DNA of 64,000 nt from Cohnella rhizoplanae. Its GTDB lineage: Bacteria > Bacillota > Bacilli > Paenibacillales > Paenibacillaceae. Under the pieces are notes generated by a model, which saw only the letters and a program-made list of their open reading frames with translations, was not told where the DNA came from and searched no databases. Location of the stretch: the NCBI RefSeq assembly GCF_948329515.1, contig NZ_CAOJCN010000013.1, positions 62,001 to 126,000 of the forward strand, read 5' to 3'. Of this stretch, positions 7,676 to 16,188 are shown piece after piece. Numbering within the stretch: the first letter of the stretch is position 1; every line of letters begins with the position of its first letter. Both the position numbers and the translations under genes were made by a program.

Positions 7676-9777
7676 TCGACGCGTCGGTCCGGGAGCCCGC
7701 TCCCTCTCCTTCGCGCATGGAGCCGGCCCTTCCCGCCAGTGGCGCGAGGGGCTGGCTTCCGTTCGCGATGCTGACAGGAGGCGTTCTGCTGCTCGTCGTG
7801 TTGGCGTTCGCCAGCTTGACCCAAGGCCTGTCGCATATCTCGGTCGCGACGGTGTTCGACGCCCTCATCTCTCCCAAAGATACGCCGGATCACCGCGTCA
7901 TCCACGGCGTGCGCCTTCCGCGCACCGCGATGGCGCTGCTCTCGGGCGCCGCCCTCGCCGTATCCGGCGCGCTCATGCAGTCCGTCACGCGCAACCCGCT
8001 CGCCTCGGAGACGACGCTCGGCATCAATGCCGGCGCTTTTCTCGTCGTCGCCGTCGGCACGATCTTCTGGCCGGGGTTGCTGCACCAATATGCGTTCCTG
8101 TTCGCTGTCGCGGGAGGCGCGGGCGCCGCGCTGCTCGTGTTCGGCATGGGCGGCGGCCGCAAGGGCACGCCGATCCGCATCGCGCTGTCCGGCATGATCG
8201 TCACGCTCGTGCTGTCCTCCGTCACGAGCGCGCTCATGCTGCTGTTCGAACAGAGCACCCAGGGACTGTTCCTGTGGGGCTCGGGCTCCCTGAACCAGAA
8301 CGACTGGAGCGGCGTCCGCTTCGCGTGGCCCTGGATTGCGGGCGGGCTGGCCGCCGTGCTGCTCGCCGTGCGCCATCTCGACCTGCTCGCGTTCGGCGAG
8401 GAGACGGCGCAGTCGCTCGGCCACCGCGTCGCGGGCACGCGCATGTTCGCCATGGGCGCGGGCATCGTACTGGCTTGCGTCAGCGTCAGCATCGTCGGCC
8501 CGATCGGCTTCATTGGCCTGCTGGCGCCGCACATCGTCAAGCTGTCCGGCATGTCCCGTCACGCTTGGCTGCTGCCGCTCAGCGCGATCTGGGGCGCGGC
8601 TATCCTGCTCGGCGCCGATACCGTGGCCCGCGGGTTCGCCGCCAGCGCGGTCGGCGAGCTGCCTGCCGGCGCCGTGACGGCCTTCATCGGCGCGCCGTGG
8701 ATCATCTGGCTGGCGCTGCGCGTCTCCAAGCACGCCGGCTCATCGTCGTCCGCGGAGAGCCGGGCGTCCATGCAGGTATCGGTATTCGCCAAACGAATGC
8801 CGTATCCGCTGCTCGTCCTGCTGTTCGCCGCGCTGCTGATCATCGTCAGCGTGGCGGCGCTCATGAACGGAACCTTGCATCTATCCGTAGGGCAAGTCCT
8901 CTCGACGTTGACCGGGAATGGCACGCCCCTGCACGAAAAAGTGCTGCTCGACCTGCGCCTGCCCCGCTTGCTGACGGCCGCCGTCGTGGGCGTGGCGCTC
9001 GCCGCCAGCGGCAGCCTCATGCAGAGCGCGGTGCGCAACCCGCTCGCGGATCCTCAGATCGTCGGCGTCTCCAGCGGCGCGGGCGTGGGCGCCATGCTGC
9101 TGCTGATCGCTTTTCCCGCGCTCCCGCCGGGCTGGGTGCCGGTCGGCGCCTTCGCCGGCGGCCTGGCTGCCGCGACGATCGTGTATGCGGCCGCGTGGCG
9201 GCGGGGCCTGAGCCCGACCGTGCTGACGCTTGTCGGCATCGCCGTCGCGGCGTCCGGCTCCGCGTTCATCAACATCCTCGTCGTCTATGCCAAGCTGACG
9301 CTCGCGCCAGCCCTGGCCTGGATGGCCGGCAGCACCTACGCCCGCGGCTGGGCGGAGCTCGGCCAGACGCTACCGTTCATCGTCCTGCTGCTGCCTCTCG
9401 CCTTGTGGCTCGGGCGGCGCGTCGACCTGCTCTCGTTCCACGACGAGAGCTCCACCGGACTCGGCTTGCCCGTGCGGCGGACGCGGCTCCTCGTCGCGCT
9501 GCTCGCCGTGCTGCTCGCGTCCGTCGCGGTCGCGGCCGTCGGCGCCGTCGGCTTCATCGGCCTGCTTGCGCCGCATGCCGCGCGCATGCTCGTCGGCTCC
9601 AACCATCGCCGCCTGCTCCTGCTGTCGTGCCTTATCGGCGCCGTGCTGCTCGTCGGCGCCGACTGGGTCGGTCGGATCATCCTGTCGCCCAAGGAGATTC
9701 CCTCGGGCATCGTAGTCGCCCTCATCGGCGCGCCGTACCTGGTGTTCCTGATGTTCCGGTCGCGGACGGGCAGATGA
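7672..9777 (+). CDS. Ferric-siderophore ABC transporter permease, fused double FecCD domain
   Basis: 701 residues from the ATG that overlaps the binding-protein stop. It holds two tandem FecCD permease modules (about 30-355 and 375-700), each about ten membrane helices. Each carries the conserved GFIGLLAPH motif of the ATPase-coupling region (about 278 and 626) and an SGA.L...LMQS.RNPLA motif near its start. This is the FhuB architecture, where one chain replaces the usual permease dimer. No ATPase gene follows; a terminator does, so a shared ATPase encoded elsewhere must energise it (as YusV does for several systems in B. subtilis). Confidence 0.92.
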   Translation: MIDASVREPAPSPSRMEPALPASGARGWLPFAMLTGGVLLLVVLAFASLTQGLSHISVATVFDALISPKDTPDHRVIHGVRLPRTAMALLSGAALAVSGALMQSVTRNPLASETTLGINAGAFLVVAVGTIFWPGLLHQYAFLFAVAGGAGAALLVFGMGGGRKGTPIRIALSGMIVTLVLSSVTSALMLLFEQSTQGLFLWGSGSLNQNDWSGVRFAWPWIAGGLAAVLLAVRHLDLLAFGEETAQSLGHRVAGTRMFAMGAGIVLACVSVSIVGPIGFIGLLAPHIVKLSGMSRHAWLLPLSAIWGAAILLGADTVARGFAASAVGELPAGAVTAFIGAPWIIWLALRVSKHAGSSSSAESRASMQVSVFAKRMPYPLLVLLFAALLIIVSVAALMNGTLHLSVGQVLSTLTGNGTPLHEKVLLDLRLPRLLTAAVVGVALAASGSLMQSAVRNPLADPQIVGVSSGAGVGAMLLLIAFPALPPGWVPVGAFAGGLAAATIVYAAAWRRGLSPTVLTLVGIAVAASGSAFINILVVYAKLTLAPALAWMAGSTYARGWAELGQTLPFIVLLLPLALWLGRRVDLLSFHDESSTGLGLPVRRTRLLVALLAVLLASVAVAAVGAVGFIGLLAPHAARMLVGSNHRRLLLLSCLIGAVLLVGADWVGRIILSPKEIPSGIVVALIGAPYLVFLMFRSRTGR

Positions 9778-9819
9778 TATCTCGGCGCGGCGGCTTTTCT
9801 TTCCCCATCCGCAGCAAAA

Positions 9820-9866
9820 AAAGCCGGAGAAGCAACGGAACTTCCGCTGCGTCTTCGGCTTTCTTT
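9820..9866. terminator. Bidirectional terminator
   Basis: AAAGCCGGAGA and TCTTCGGCTTT form a stem (one G-U pair). It is flanked by an A-run on the left and a T-rich run on the right, between the convergent permease and efflux genes. Confidence 0.75.
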
Positions 9867-9873
9867 ATTTGAC

Positions 9874-11358
9874 TTACCCTTCGGTCGTCGCCGTCTCCGC
9901 CTTCACCGACTCGGAAGCGAGCACGGTATGCGGCTTCTTGAGCTTGGCGACGAACAGGCTTAGCGGCAGGGCGGCGAGCGCGACGAAGGTTGCGATCAGA
10001 TATACGTCGTTGACGCTCATCGTGAACGCCATCATCTCGATGTGCTCGCGGTTCTGGTCGCCCGCCATCGCCAGGTCGGTGCCGTGGTCGATGGAGCGCG
10101 AAGCGAGCAGCGTCGTGAAGATCGCGATCGCGAAGGAACCGAAGACGTTCCGCGTCCAATTCGAGATGGAGGAGGCGTGGCCCGAGTTTTCCCGAGAGAT
10201 CTCGTCCATGGCCGCATTGCTCGACGGCATGACGACGAACGCGATCCCCAGGTTCCGCACGGTCATCCACCAGATGACATAGGAATGTGAGACATCGATG
10301 CTGAGCCAGCTGAGCGCCAGCGTGCCGGCGGTCAGCAGGATGATGCCGATGGACATCAGCACGCGCGGCCCGACGACGTTGTACAGCTTGCCGACGATCG
10401 GCATCATGAGCGCCATCGCGAGCGAGGCCGGGAGCAGGATCAGGCCGGTGTCCATCGCGGAAACGTGCTGGATGCGCTGCAGGAAGACGGGCGTCAGCAG
10501 CGTGCCGGAGTATAGGCTGATCGTGATGATGTTCGCAATGATCGTATTCAGCGTGAAGCGGCCGTTCTTGAAGACCCGCAGGTTGAGCAGCGGCGATTCG
10601 GCCGTCAGCTCCCGCCAGATGAACAGGGCCAGTACGACCAGCCCGCCGGCGAACAGCCCGATGACTTTGGCGGATCCCCAGCCCCAGCTATGGCCTTGAC
10701 CCAAGGCGAGCAGGAGCGACGTGCTGCTGACTACGACCGTGAGGAAGCCCAGGCCGTCGAACGACTTAGGCACGCTAAGCCGGTAATACGGAATGTACAG
10801 GTACACCAGCAATATCGCGATCAGGCCGATCGGCAGATTCATGATAAAAAGCCACTGCCAGTCGAAGTTCTGCAGCAGCCAGCCGCTAATCGTCGGTCCG
10901 AAGGCCGGAGCCAGCATGGCGGACAGGCCCCAGAAGGCGATAGCCATCGGTTGTTTGCCGCGCGGGATGATTTGATAGATAATGGACATGGTAGCGGGGA
11001 TGATCAGGCCGCTGAAGGCGCCCTGCAACACCCGGAACAGGATCAGCGAAGCCTCGCTCCATGCGGCCGCGCACAGCGCGGAGGCTGCGGTGAAGCCGAT
11101 GAGGGAGAACAGGTACAGCCGTTTGTAGCTGAAGCGTTCGCCCAGGTAGCCGACGATCGGAGCGGTCGTGCCCATCGCGAGCATGAAGCCGGTCAGCGTC
11201 CACTGAACCGAGCTCAGCGTCGTGTGAAAGTGCTCCTTAAGCGGCTCGAGCGCGAGGTTAATCGTCGCCGAGGCCAGGACGCACAAGAAGGAACCGATAA
11301 AAATGGACATCATAACCGGCCAAAAACGAACCTCCGGCGTCTTTTTTTCCGTATTCAT
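9874..11358 (-). CDS. DHA2-family MFS drug efflux transporter (EmrB/QacA-like)
   Basis: 494 residues with about 14 predicted membrane helices and the DHA2 order of motifs: a motif-A-like loop (VGYLGERFSYKRLY) and a motif-C-like APAFGPTISGWL segment near helix 5. Proton-driven export of hydrophobic drugs or dyes is the family role. The ATG at 11358 is preferred over one five codons upstream because GGAGAGAG lies at good distance before it; the upstream ATG has GGGAG directly against it. It is divergent from a PadR repressor with a matching operator between them. Confidence 0.9.
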   Translation of the reverse strand: MNTEKKTPEVRFWPVMMSIFIGSFLCVLASATINLALEPLKEHFHTTLSSVQWTLTGFMLAMGTTAPIVGYLGERFSYKRLYLFSLIGFTAASALCAAAWSEASLILFRVLQGAFSGLIIPATMSIIYQIIPRGKQPMAIAFWGLSAMLAPAFGPTISGWLLQNFDWQWLFIMNLPIGLIAILLVYLYIPYYRLSVPKSFDGLGFLTVVVSSTSLLLALGQGHSWGWGSAKVIGLFAGGLVVLALFIWRELTAESPLLNLRVFKNGRFTLNTIIANIITISLYSGTLLTPVFLQRIQHVSAMDTGLILLPASLAMALMMPIVGKLYNVVGPRVLMSIGIILLTAGTLALSWLSIDVSHSYVIWWMTVRNLGIAFVVMPSSNAAMDEISRENSGHASSISNWTRNVFGSFAIAIFTTLLASRSIDHGTDLAMAGDQNREHIEMMAFTMSVNDVYLIATFVALAALPLSLFVAKLKKPHTVLASESVKAETATTEG

Positions 11359-11381
11359 AATAACTCTCTCCATCTCCCAGC

Positions 11382-11403
11382 TATATGTCTATATTTACAT
11401 ATA
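11382..11403. promoter_or_regulatory. PadR-type operator palindrome
   Basis: A perfect inverted repeat TATATGT-N8-ACATATA. It contains the known PadR spacing ATGT-N8-ACAT exactly. It sits between the divergent efflux and padR-like genes, immediately upstream of the efflux start. Confidence 0.8.
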
Positions 11404-11473
11404 TAAAACGCCATAATATTACTACGCATGCTCGCGTATGTCAAAGCAATTTTTCCTACAAAGGAGCAACGAC

Positions 11474-12025
11474 GTGAACACCCTCTCCTACGGACTGCTG
11501 AGCCTGCTCGCGCAATCTTCCTTTTCCGGCTACGATCTGATGCTGCGCATCCAGCCGTTCTGGCCGGCCAAGCACAGCCAGATCTATCCGCTGCTCGCCA
11601 AGCTGGAGAAGGAAGACTATATTAGCTGCGAGCTGGTACCCCAACGCGATAAACCGGATAAAAAGGTGTATTCCCTGACCGCGAAGGGCAAGGAGGCGCT
11701 GAAGGCATGGTTCGACCAGCCGGCGGCCGAGCCCGCGCTCCGCGACGAGATGATGCTCAAGGTGTTCTGCCTGTCCTACGCGAAGAACGAATCCGCGCGC
11801 AACATGCTCGCCGGCCGCCTCGCCTACCACGAGGAGCGGCACCAGACCTACGAGCTCAAGCTCGCGCAGCTGCGCGAGAAGCCGGAGTGGCCGGAGGAGG
11901 GGTTGCCCTCTCCGAAGCACCCGCTGTTCGGCGCCTATCTGCTCACGCGCAAGGCGATCATGACGAACGAGGCCAACCGGGCCTGGTGCGAGTGGGCGCT
12001 CAGTCTGCTGCCGGAGGAACATTGA
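11474..12025 (+). CDS. PadR-family transcriptional regulator
   Basis: 183 residues from a GTG seven bases after AAAGGAG (11460-11466); an upstream ATG at 11438 lacks such a site. The N-terminal winged helix (LSYGLLSLLAQSSFSGYDLMLRIQPFW.., QIYPLLAKLEKEDYI) is characteristic of PadR. The C-terminal helical domain (about 90-180) is of the PadR_C / Vir_act_alpha_C type that forms the dimer. It probably represses the divergent efflux gene and its own, responding to a small phenolic or drug ligand. Confidence 0.9.
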   Translation: MNTLSYGLLSLLAQSSFSGYDLMLRIQPFWPAKHSQIYPLLAKLEKEDYISCELVPQRDKPDKKVYSLTAKGKEALKAWFDQPAAEPALRDEMMLKVFCLSYAKNESARNMLAGRLAYHEERHQTYELKLAQLREKPEWPEEGLPSPKHPLFGAYLLTRKAIMTNEANRAWCEWALSLLPEEH

Positions 12026-12074
12026 ACGGTTAGACGACGCCGGGGGTTAATGCTGGATGGCGCGCTTCGGTACG

Positions 12075-12490
12075 GTTGCGCGCCGATGTGCTTCCCATCG
12101 ACAGTACTTTAGCCACGCAACCTCGCATGCGCGCCGATGTGCTTTCCATCGACAACACTTTGCCACGCACCCGCACCATCCCGCACATCGCCTTCACCAC
12201 AAGAGGCGTTGCGCCACGCACCCGCCCGATCCGGCTAATCGCCTTCACTACAAGAGGCGTTGCGGCCCGCACCCGCCCCATCCGGCCCATCGCCTTCACT
12301 ACAAGAGGCGTTGCATCTCGCACCGCCCCCAACTGGCTAATCGCCTTCACCACAAGAGGCGTTGCGCCACGCACCCGCCCCATCCGACCCATCGCCTCCA
12401 CCACAAGAGGCGTTGCGCCGCGCACCCGCCCGATCCGGCTCATCGCCTTCACTACAAGAGGCGTTGCGGTCCGCAGCATCCTCGCACTCG
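12075..12490 (-). repeat. 51-bp tandem repeat array 1 (convergent gap)
   Basis: Eight or so units with a strict 51-base period fill the gap between padR and the GDPD gene. Copies of the segment aagaggcgttgc start at 12201, 12252, 12303, 12354, 12405 and 12456. A divergent variant (gcgccgatgtg) starts at 12080 and 12131. On the minus strand the core reads GCCTCTTGTAGTGAAGGCG, which can form a short GCCT...AGGC hairpin. All six frames stay open here because 51 is a multiple of three, but no start, ribosome site or known domain supports a gene. The same core occurs in a second array at about 60.7 kb. Confidence 0.85.
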
Positions 12491-12493
12491 CTC

Positions 12494-14266
12494 CTACAAG
12501 TTGACCTCGACCATCGACTGCGCCGTGACGGGATTGTCGGTGATGATGCCGTCGATCTGGAACTTCAGCACTTCCTTCAGGTCGCGCCTGTCGTTGACCG
12601 TCCACACCCACACCTCGCGGCCTCCGGCATGCGCTTGCTTCACGAGCTGCTTGGTCAGCATGACCTGCTCGATCGTGTAGAAGTCGACGTCGAGCGCCGA
12701 CAGATCCCCGAGCGCGAAGTAGAGGATCCGCCCGATCTTGATGTCGGGATCGAGCGACCGGATGTAGCGGAGCGCATCGCCGTCGAACGACTGAATGTAC
12801 GCTTCCTGCGCCATGTCCGACTCCTGGATGAGCCGGACGACCTCCCTGGCCAGCGCCTCGCCCGCGCCGTACGGCTTCAAATCGATGAGCAGCTTGATCC
12901 GCCCATGCGCCGTGTCCAGCACCTCGCCCAGCGTCGGGATGCGTACGAGCTCCCCGTTCTCGTCTTCCCCGATGTCGAGCGCGCTGACCTGCGCGTAGGT
13001 CAACTCGGAGACGCGTGCGTTCACGCCGGCCATCCGGCGGAGGTTGGGATCGTGGTGGAGCACCACGACCCCGTCCTTGGTCAGCTGGACGTCAAGCTCC
13101 ACGGCCGTCATGCCCTTGTCGATCGCGGAGACGACGGACTGCAGCGAGTTCTCGGGCGCATCCGCCGCATCGCCACGGTGCGCCGCGATGAGCACGCTCC
13201 ATTTGGCGTACACGAGACTGCCGTTCGCCCTGAATCCGACGAATACCGCCAAGCCGACGTAGGCGACGGCGAGTGACGCATACAGCAGGCGTTTGCGCTT
13301 CAACCCCTTGAGATAGCGTCCAAGGCGGCCCTCGAACCGTCCGAGCCCGCTATAGTAGATGCGGAGACGGTCCTGCGGCTTCGCGCCGCTGGCGCGGCCG
13401 AAGTTATAGTAGAGACGCGTCAGCAGGATGATGTTGACCGGCAGGAGCAGCAGCGCGAACATGTACGTCAGAATCGTCGACAGCGTCAGGGAATAATGGT
13501 TGGATACGACGGTCAGCACGTTCATGTTCAGCCAGGCGGGCAGGTAGGACAGCGAAGAGATCGCAGCCGAGCCGGCCGCGAACACGGTCGCGTTGAACAG
13601 GAACAGCGAGAAGAACAGCTGCATCCGCCTGCCCCGCGTCAGCGCCTGGCTGCTGCGGATCGCCTGCGCGGTCGTCTTGTCTTCCAGCACGATGAAGTGC
13701 AGCGCGAATATCCACCGCAGCAGCGCGTACAGCGCGGCGACGATGATAAGCGTATACACGATGGCCATCGTATACGAGGCGTCAAGCAGCTGATTGTTCA
13801 AAAAGATCGGCACGTTAAACAGGGCATAGAACGAAGCCGACAGCGGCGAGTCGATGAACGGAATCAGGACGAGCAGCAGGACGAGCAGCTGGAAAATACC
13901 GAAGCCGAGCAGCCTCGGCGCCCGCCGGATCGTCGTCAGCACCGCGTCCGAGATCGCGATCTCTTTTCCGAAATAATGCTGCTGCACGAGCACGATCAAG
14001 ACAAACAGCTCGATCAACACCGCTACGGAGGCGACGAGGCCGATGAGGACGAGACCTAGCGCGCCTTTATAGGTAAGCCCGAGCCTGTAGACCTCGCCGT
14101 TGAGCAGCGAGCCGGAGCCGACGACCGTCAGAATCCGGTTGAACATGAACGTAATGACCGGCACGATCACGACGCTCGAGATCAGCATGTATAAATATTC
14201 GAACAGCAGCAGCTTGGGGTAGGTGGCTCGAAAATCGCGGAAGGCTCTGCCCAGCAGCTTAAACAT
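12494..14266 (-). CDS. Membrane-anchored glycerophosphodiester phosphodiesterase
   Basis: 590 residues. Residues 1-345 form a glycerophosphoryl diester phosphodiesterase membrane domain with roughly seven hydrophobic segments. The C-terminal GDPD TIM barrel follows, with AHRGDA and ENS near 360-372, ELDVQ near 395 and VVLHHDPNL near 405; these supply the metal ligands and catalytic histidines. It cleaves glycerophosphodiesters to glycerol-3-phosphate and an alcohol, at the outer face if the barrel is extracytoplasmic, and may act on lipid headgroups or teichoic-acid-like polymers. It stands alone and its 3' end runs into the 51-bp repeat array. Confidence 0.92.
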   Translation of the reverse strand: MFKLLGRAFRDFRATYPKLLLFEYLYMLISSVVIVPVITFMFNRILTVVGSGSLLNGEVYRLGLTYKGALGLVLIGLVASVAVLIELFVLIVLVQQHYFGKEIAISDAVLTTIRRAPRLLGFGIFQLLVLLLVLIPFIDSPLSASFYALFNVPIFLNNQLLDASYTMAIVYTLIIVAALYALLRWIFALHFIVLEDKTTAQAIRSSQALTRGRRMQLFFSLFLFNATVFAAGSAAISSLSYLPAWLNMNVLTVVSNHYSLTLSTILTYMFALLLLPVNIILLTRLYYNFGRASGAKPQDRLRIYYSGLGRFEGRLGRYLKGLKRKRLLYASLAVAYVGLAVFVGFRANGSLVYAKWSVLIAAHRGDAADAPENSLQSVVSAIDKGMTAVELDVQLTKDGVVVLHHDPNLRRMAGVNARVSELTYAQVSALDIGEDENGELVRIPTLGEVLDTAHGRIKLLIDLKPYGAGEALAREVVRLIQESDMAQEAYIQSFDGDALRYIRSLDPDIKIGRILYFALGDLSALDVDFYTIEQVMLTKQLVKQAHAGGREVWVWTVNDRRDLKEVLKFQIDGIITDNPVTAQSMVEVNL

Positions 14267-14424
14267 AGCGATTCATCCCAGTTCTATAAAAGTATGATGG
14301 CTTGCCCAGGTGGCGGTCCTCCTATCATAACATGTCCGGGAAGCGGGACCGATAGGCGACGGCGGAACGCCGGACTAGGCATGCGCATACCTTATCCTAT
14401 GTTCAAATAGACGGAGGTATCGCT

Positions 14425-14739
14425 ATGAGCTTGCAGTACTCTGCCCGCGGCGCTTCGACGCCGCTCTATCAATGCGCGTCCCATGTCCATGACACGCTGA
14501 AGTCCGTGAAGGACCACATGCACGGCCTCTGCGGCCAACACGCCGGCAAGATGGCAAGAGTCGAGACGCTCGACGGCGACGTGTTCGAGGGGCACCTCAT
14601 GCACTGCGACCGAGGCATCCTGTATATGAACATACCGGACAGCCGCGCCTTCTTCCCGGGCCCGCCCGTTCCGTTCGGGAACCCCGGCTTCGTGCTGCCG
14701 CTCGTGCTCTTCAACCTGCTCACGATCTCGCTGCTCTAA
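14425..14739 (+). CDS. Small conserved protein with Sm-like segment
   Basis: 104 residues, with ACGGAGG-type ribosome site at good distance. No named family is assigned. The segment from about 42 to 72 (KMARVETLDGDVFEGHLM..RGILYMNI) has the strand pattern of an Sm/LSm-like small barrel. A Pro/Gly/Phe stretch and a hydrophobic tail (PLVLFNLLTISLL) follow, which could be a membrane or coat anchor. It lies 43 bases upstream of another small protein in the same direction; the two are probably co-transcribed. Small proteins of this look are common in sporulating Bacillales, but the function is unknown. Confidence 0.65.
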   Translation: MSLQYSARGASTPLYQCASHVHDTLKSVKDHMHGLCGQHAGKMARVETLDGDVFEGHLMHCDRGILYMNIPDSRAFFPGPPVPFGNPGFVLPLVLFNLLTISLL

Positions 14740-14782
14740 TCGGTAATCGCCCGCTCTTATCCATGACAAGGAGTGAGAAGTA

Positions 14783-15076
14783 ATGGCATTCATGCCCCCT
14801 TTCGGACCGCAAGGCACGCAGCAAGCGCCTACCGCGCCGCCGCCGCAATCTCCTCCGCCGAGACCGCTCACCGCATCGGCCCTGGCCGTCGACCCGGGCG
14901 CGATCCGCGGCTGTCTGTTCCGCAACACCTATATCTGGCCCCGCAACGGCCAAGGCTTCTGGTTCTATCCGACATTCGTCGGCCGCACGTCGGTCTCGGG
15001 GTTCCGGTGGAACGGATTTTTCTGGATGTATTCCGGGATCAGCCTGGATCGGATCGAGTCGTTCACTTGCTTCTAA
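14783..15076 (+). CDS. Small Pro-rich/aromatic conserved protein
   Basis: 97 residues behind AAGGAGTGAGAAGTA. A Pro/Gln-rich N-terminus (about 5-30) is followed by a compact aromatic domain with GCLFRNTYIWPRNGQGFWFY, VGRTSVSGFRW and a C-terminal Cys. I recall similar small proteins from Bacillus and Paenibacillus genomes that remain uncharacterised. Cys and Trp content suggest a surface or spore-associated protein. It is paired with the preceding small gene and followed by a strong terminator. Confidence 0.65.
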   Translation: MAFMPPFGPQGTQQAPTAPPPQSPPPRPLTASALAVDPGAIRGCLFRNTYIWPRNGQGFWFYPTFVGRTSVSGFRWNGFFWMYSGISLDRIESFTCF

Positions 15077-15090
15077 TTCTTATGATCAAA

Positions 15091-15132
15091 AAAACGAAGC
15101 GGGCGCCGGATACCGGTGCCCGCTTCGTTTAG
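15091..15132. terminator. Strong bidirectional terminator
   Basis: An 18-base-pair stem (15092-15109 with 15113-15130, one G-U pair) with a three-base loop, A-run before and T-run after. It separates the convergent small-protein unit and the binding-protein gene. Confidence 0.9.
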
Positions 15133-15144
15133 GGTGATCAGACT

Positions 15145-16188
15145 TTACGAGAGGAGCGCCAGCCCCTCCTTGCCCAGGAGACTCTCCACGATAAATGCCA
15201 GCTGCGCCTCGAGCGAGATCGGATCGTTGTAGTAAGACCCCTTGGCGTCGATGAAGTAAGCCCTGCCTTCCTTGACGGCGGGCAAGCCCTTCCACAGCGC
15301 GCTTCCGTATACGACCTCCGGATTGCCGTCGTCCCATCCCCAATTGCTGGTGAAAATGTAATCTCCCGCGTAATCGGGCAGCTGCTCGAGCGACAGGTTC
15401 GCCCCGAATTCCGGACCGTCGATCAGCTTCTGCTGAATGATCGGGGGCGCCTTGAGGCCGAGATCGCCGTACAGAATCTCCCCGCCGCGGCCGCCCTTAT
15501 CTCCCCAGGCATAGATACCTTTGGCGTACGGTTGCAGAATCGATACCGTGCGGTCTCCCACCGTCTCGACGATCTGGGGCTTGACGCGCTCGATCTTGCG
15601 ATTCCACTCGTCGATCCAGGATTGAGCTTGGTCCCCCCTGCCCGTGAAGTCGCCGAATTTTTTCAGCAGCTCCGCAGGCCTGTCCGCGCCGTAGGCGAGC
15701 CGCACGACGGGCGCGATCTCGGCCAGCTTGTCGTATTGGGCTGCTTCCAGGTAGTCGAATACAACGATCAGATCAGGCTGAAGGCTGAGGATCTTCTCGA
15801 AGTCGGAGCCTTCGCCAAGATTGACGACGCCGGCCAACTGGTCTTTGTGATACGGGCTTTGCATCGATGCGTCGGTGGCGGCTATGGGCTTGATACCCAG
15901 CTCTAGCAGATTGCCGATCGCGCTGCCCGTCAGATCGACGATGCGTTCCGGGTGGACCGGTATCGTGACGGAGCCTTGGCTATCGACATAGGTCCGGGTA
16001 CCGGAGGCTGAGCTCTCCGCGGAGGCCGGCGAACTTGCGGCCGGCGAGGATGCGGTTACGGTTGGAGATGAGGTTGCCAGCGAACTACCCGCGTTTGTAA
16101 TGCCATTGCCGCATGCGCCCAGCAGCATGGTAATGCCAAGCAGCAACGCGGCTGCGGGCAGGGATGACGTTCTTTTCTTTCTTGACAT
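15145..16188 (-). CDS. Iron-siderophore ABC transporter substrate-binding lipoprotein
   Basis: 347 residues from an ATG six bases after GGAGGG. The signal peptide begins MSRKKR and ends in the lipobox LLGAC at about residue 27. A Ser/Ala/Thr/Pro linker follows to about 60, then a class III ferric-siderophore binding domain (IPVHPERIVDLTGSAIGNLLELG, LSLQPDLIVVF, ISLEAQLAFIVESLLG). A Fur box lies 26 bases or more upstream of this ATG. The reading frame continues without a stop into the upstream AraC gene, so this protein may also be made as the C-terminal half of a 664-residue fusion. The signal peptide and own ribosome site favour separate translation. Confidence 0.85.
   Translation of the reverse strand: MSRKKRTSSLPAAALLLGITMLLGACGNGITNAGSSLATSSPTVTASSPAASSPASAESSASGTRTYVDSQGSVTIPVHPERIVDLTGSAIGNLLELGIKPIAATDASMQSPYHKDQLAGVVNLGEGSDFEKILSLQPDLIVVFDYLEAAQYDKLAEIAPVVRLAYGADRPAELLKKFGDFTGRGDQAQSWIDEWNRKIERVKPQIVETVGDRTVSILQPYAKGIYAWGDKGGRGGEILYGDLGLKAPPIIQQKLIDGPEFGANLSLEQLPDYAGDYIFTSNWGWDDGNPEVVYGSALWKGLPAVKEGRAYFIDAKGSYYNDPISLEAQLAFIVESLLGKEGLALLS

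Noticed and set aside
12075..12490. CRISPR array
   Set aside because: Units are whole 51-bp tandem repeats with no unique spacers and no cas genes.
12057..12680. Open frames across the 51-bp repeat array in several frames
   Set aside because: The period is a multiple of three, which keeps all frames open; no start, ribosome site or domain.
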